Shown here piece after piece: positions 39,893-41,388 of a stretch of 41,388 nucleotides of DNA. This DNA comes from Pelagophyceae sp. CCMP2097 (Eukaryota > Sar > Pelagophyceae). The stretch spans positions 186,786-228,173 of the forward strand of contig MU657236.1 of the NCBI GenBank assembly GCA_026770575.1, given 5' to 3'. Each line of letters opens with the position of its first letter. The first letter of the stretch is position 1. The position numbers and the translations under genes were made by a program. A model generated the notes under the pieces. That model had not been told where the DNA came from, made no database searches, and was given only the letters and a program-made list of their open reading frames with translations.

Positions 39893-40960
39893 TCGCCTTT
39901 GGCCGCACAGCTGCAGCCTAAAAGGACCCCCGAGGATCCCCCGGACCCCAATTACACACACCTTGACACTTTACACGTGACCCCACCTGACGCTCGCTAA
40001 AAGATTATGTCGCCGAAACTTTAGCGAGACGCGCGATCGAGAGGTCACGCTTGGGGAGCCCTAAGCGAGCAGGCGACGGCGACGATAGCAGCAGCGACCA
40101 CACGCCCTGAATACCTTGTTCGAGTCTCCGGGTCGCCGACGACCCCCCGGACCGACCGAGAAGCGTGCCGTGCGACCCTAACGCGCAAGAGTCACAGTGG
40201 GACGGGGCGGCAGAGAGCGCGTTGCCGCGCGGGGCGCCCCCAAGAACCCCGAAAAACGACGGGGCTGGGGCATGGCGCGCCGCCGCCGTCGCGTCCCCAC
40301 GACGAGCCGCGTAAGACGCCGGCCCCGCGACGTGGAATCGACATCCCCCGGAGACGCCTGCGGCCCGCTCAGAGTGCGCGGCAAGAACGCGTCGTCACGA
40401 CGGTATCGACCAGTTCGGTCCTCTCCGGGCACACCTGGACCGGGCTCCGCCGGCGGGGACCGCGCCGGGCCCCGCCAGCCGCGCAGGGGCCGCTAACCCC
40501 GGTAGCGCGACGAACACCCGTCGGTCCCGCGGCCAGAGCGCCGCTGATACGTGCCCGTTTGCGGTGAAAACGCGGCGCGCCCCATGATTCACCTTTCCGC
40601 TGGGGCCTGCAGCAAGAATCGGGCCGAAGGCGCACCCGGAGCCGTGTCGCCCCAGACGATCGACTCCAACCTCCCCGAAATCCTGCGAGTGCTACGCTTT
40701 TCAATTTCAATTTTCAATTTCAATTGAAAAATTCGTAGGACTCGCAGGCGAGTGGGAGCTACCCTAGGAGAACTCTTCGCAGGAGTTCGGAAGGGGGATA
40801 CGCGCCCAATGTTTTTGATAGTCGTTCCGGAAAGGCTTGGGTCCGTTCGCCCTCCTGAACGTCACTAGTAATGGACTTTTAAAAGGCCCTATAGGGGTCG
40901 CCGGGCTTCGGAGCTGGTGGATACTGGAAAGTCGGCACGGGATATTATGCGAATGGTGCA
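39893..40960. other. Gene-free interval upstream of the glycosyltransferase
   Basis: GC-rich up to about 40690, then a short AT-rich palindromic run (TCAATTTCAATTGAAAAATT) around 40698-40732. The first few hundred bp should hold the glycosyltransferase promoter. I see no convincing gene. Confidence 0.4.
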
Positions 40961-40964
40961 CAGG

Positions 40965-41388
40965 CCGCAGCAGGCGACGCAGCCGCCTTATGATGCCGCC
41001 GCATACGGCGCAGCCGCCTTATGCTGCCGCCGCAGACGGCGCGGCCGTTGCATGCTGCCGCCGCAGACGGGTCACCTGCGCCTTTTGCCGCTGCTTGCGG
41101 CGCAGCCGCCTCATGCTGCCGCCGTAGACTGCGCACGCCGCCGCATGCGGCGTAGTTGCTTTTTGCTGACGCTGCTCGCGGTTCATCCGTCGCAGGCGGC
41201 GCAGCTGCCTCATGCAGCCGTCGCAGGCGGCGCATCCTTCTTTTGCCTATGCTTGCGAGCAGCCGCAGCAGGCGGCGCAGCCGCCTTATGCAGCCGCCGC
41301 AGTCGATGAAGCCGCCTTATGCAGCCGCCGCAGTCGGCGCATCAGCCTTTTGCCGCTTCTTGCGGCGCATCTGCAGCAGGCGGCGCAA
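40965..41388 (+). repeat. GCC/GCA-rich tandem repeat
   Basis: Degenerate units of roughly 30-36 nt such as GGCGCAGCCGCCTTATGC followed by CGCCGCAGACGG run to the window edge. Several frames are open because of triplet bias (QPPYDAAAYG on one strand, Ala-rich on the other). It could encode a low-complexity protein continuing outside the window or be a non-coding satellite. Confidence 0.65.

Noticed and set aside
40965..41388. CRISPR array
   Set aside because: The repeat is a continuous triplet-biased tandem array without spacers, in a eukaryotic context.

Overview
The window reads as nuclear DNA of an intron-rich, GC-rich microalga, most likely a stramenopile and possibly a pelagophyte. There are no operons or Shine-Dalgarno-led genes. 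Conserved domains are broken by short introns (41-97 nt) that mostly begin GTGCGY and end YAG. The gene content fits a photosynthetic eukaryote: a nuclear EngB/YihA GTPase, an NCA2/DGS1-type mitochondrial membrane protein, a GT61 glycosyltransferase, and an N-P-E-K-V helical module that I associate with stramenopile proteins. The species assignment is an inference. All exon models below were assembled by hand from reading frame, splice motif and phase.

Layout. 1-3400: transposon ends, a broken BTB/T1-domain gene, palindromic repeats, a SINE-like element and a second decayed gene. 3730-8067 (minus): an eight-exon gene with an acidic N-terminus and a calmodulin-like C-terminus. It diverges across 128 bp from a plus-strand exon (8196-8561) with two CxxCxGxG zinc-finger motifs. 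That exon is phase-compatible with a TrmN6-like methyltransferase exon 3.1 kb downstream (11684-12514). 12515-14100: a cluster of three MITE-like elements. 14150-14750: decayed tandem gene fragments. 15075-15779: assembly gap. 15914-17457: a secreted or organelle-targeted class I methyltransferase. 17458-22770: gene-poor, with repeats and one doubtful ORF. 23005-23536: the 3' part of an acidic-tailed protein. 23897-29365 (minus): EngB GTPase exons and, upstream, an Ala-rich/N-P-E-K/helical-repeat gene whose last exon is in phase with EngB. 29811-35845 (plus): an NCA2-family gene in about eleven exons. 38210-39892 (minus): an intronless GT61 glycosyltransferase. 40965-41388: a GCC-rich tandem repeat.

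The most striking signal is not a protein. A family of about nine GC-rich elements (core about 135-230 bp, terminal inverted repeat CAGGAGCAGGGACGG) is embedded in long minisatellite tracts built on GGGACCGTCC / GGGGCCGTCTCGA. These cores and tracts fall almost entirely inside the long introns inferred for four neighbouring genes, which stay open and in phase across them. A second MITE family (TIR GGAAGTTCC, TA target) also sits in an intron of the NCA2-family gene. The other main point of interest is the possible fusion architecture of the EngB and TrmN6-like genes.
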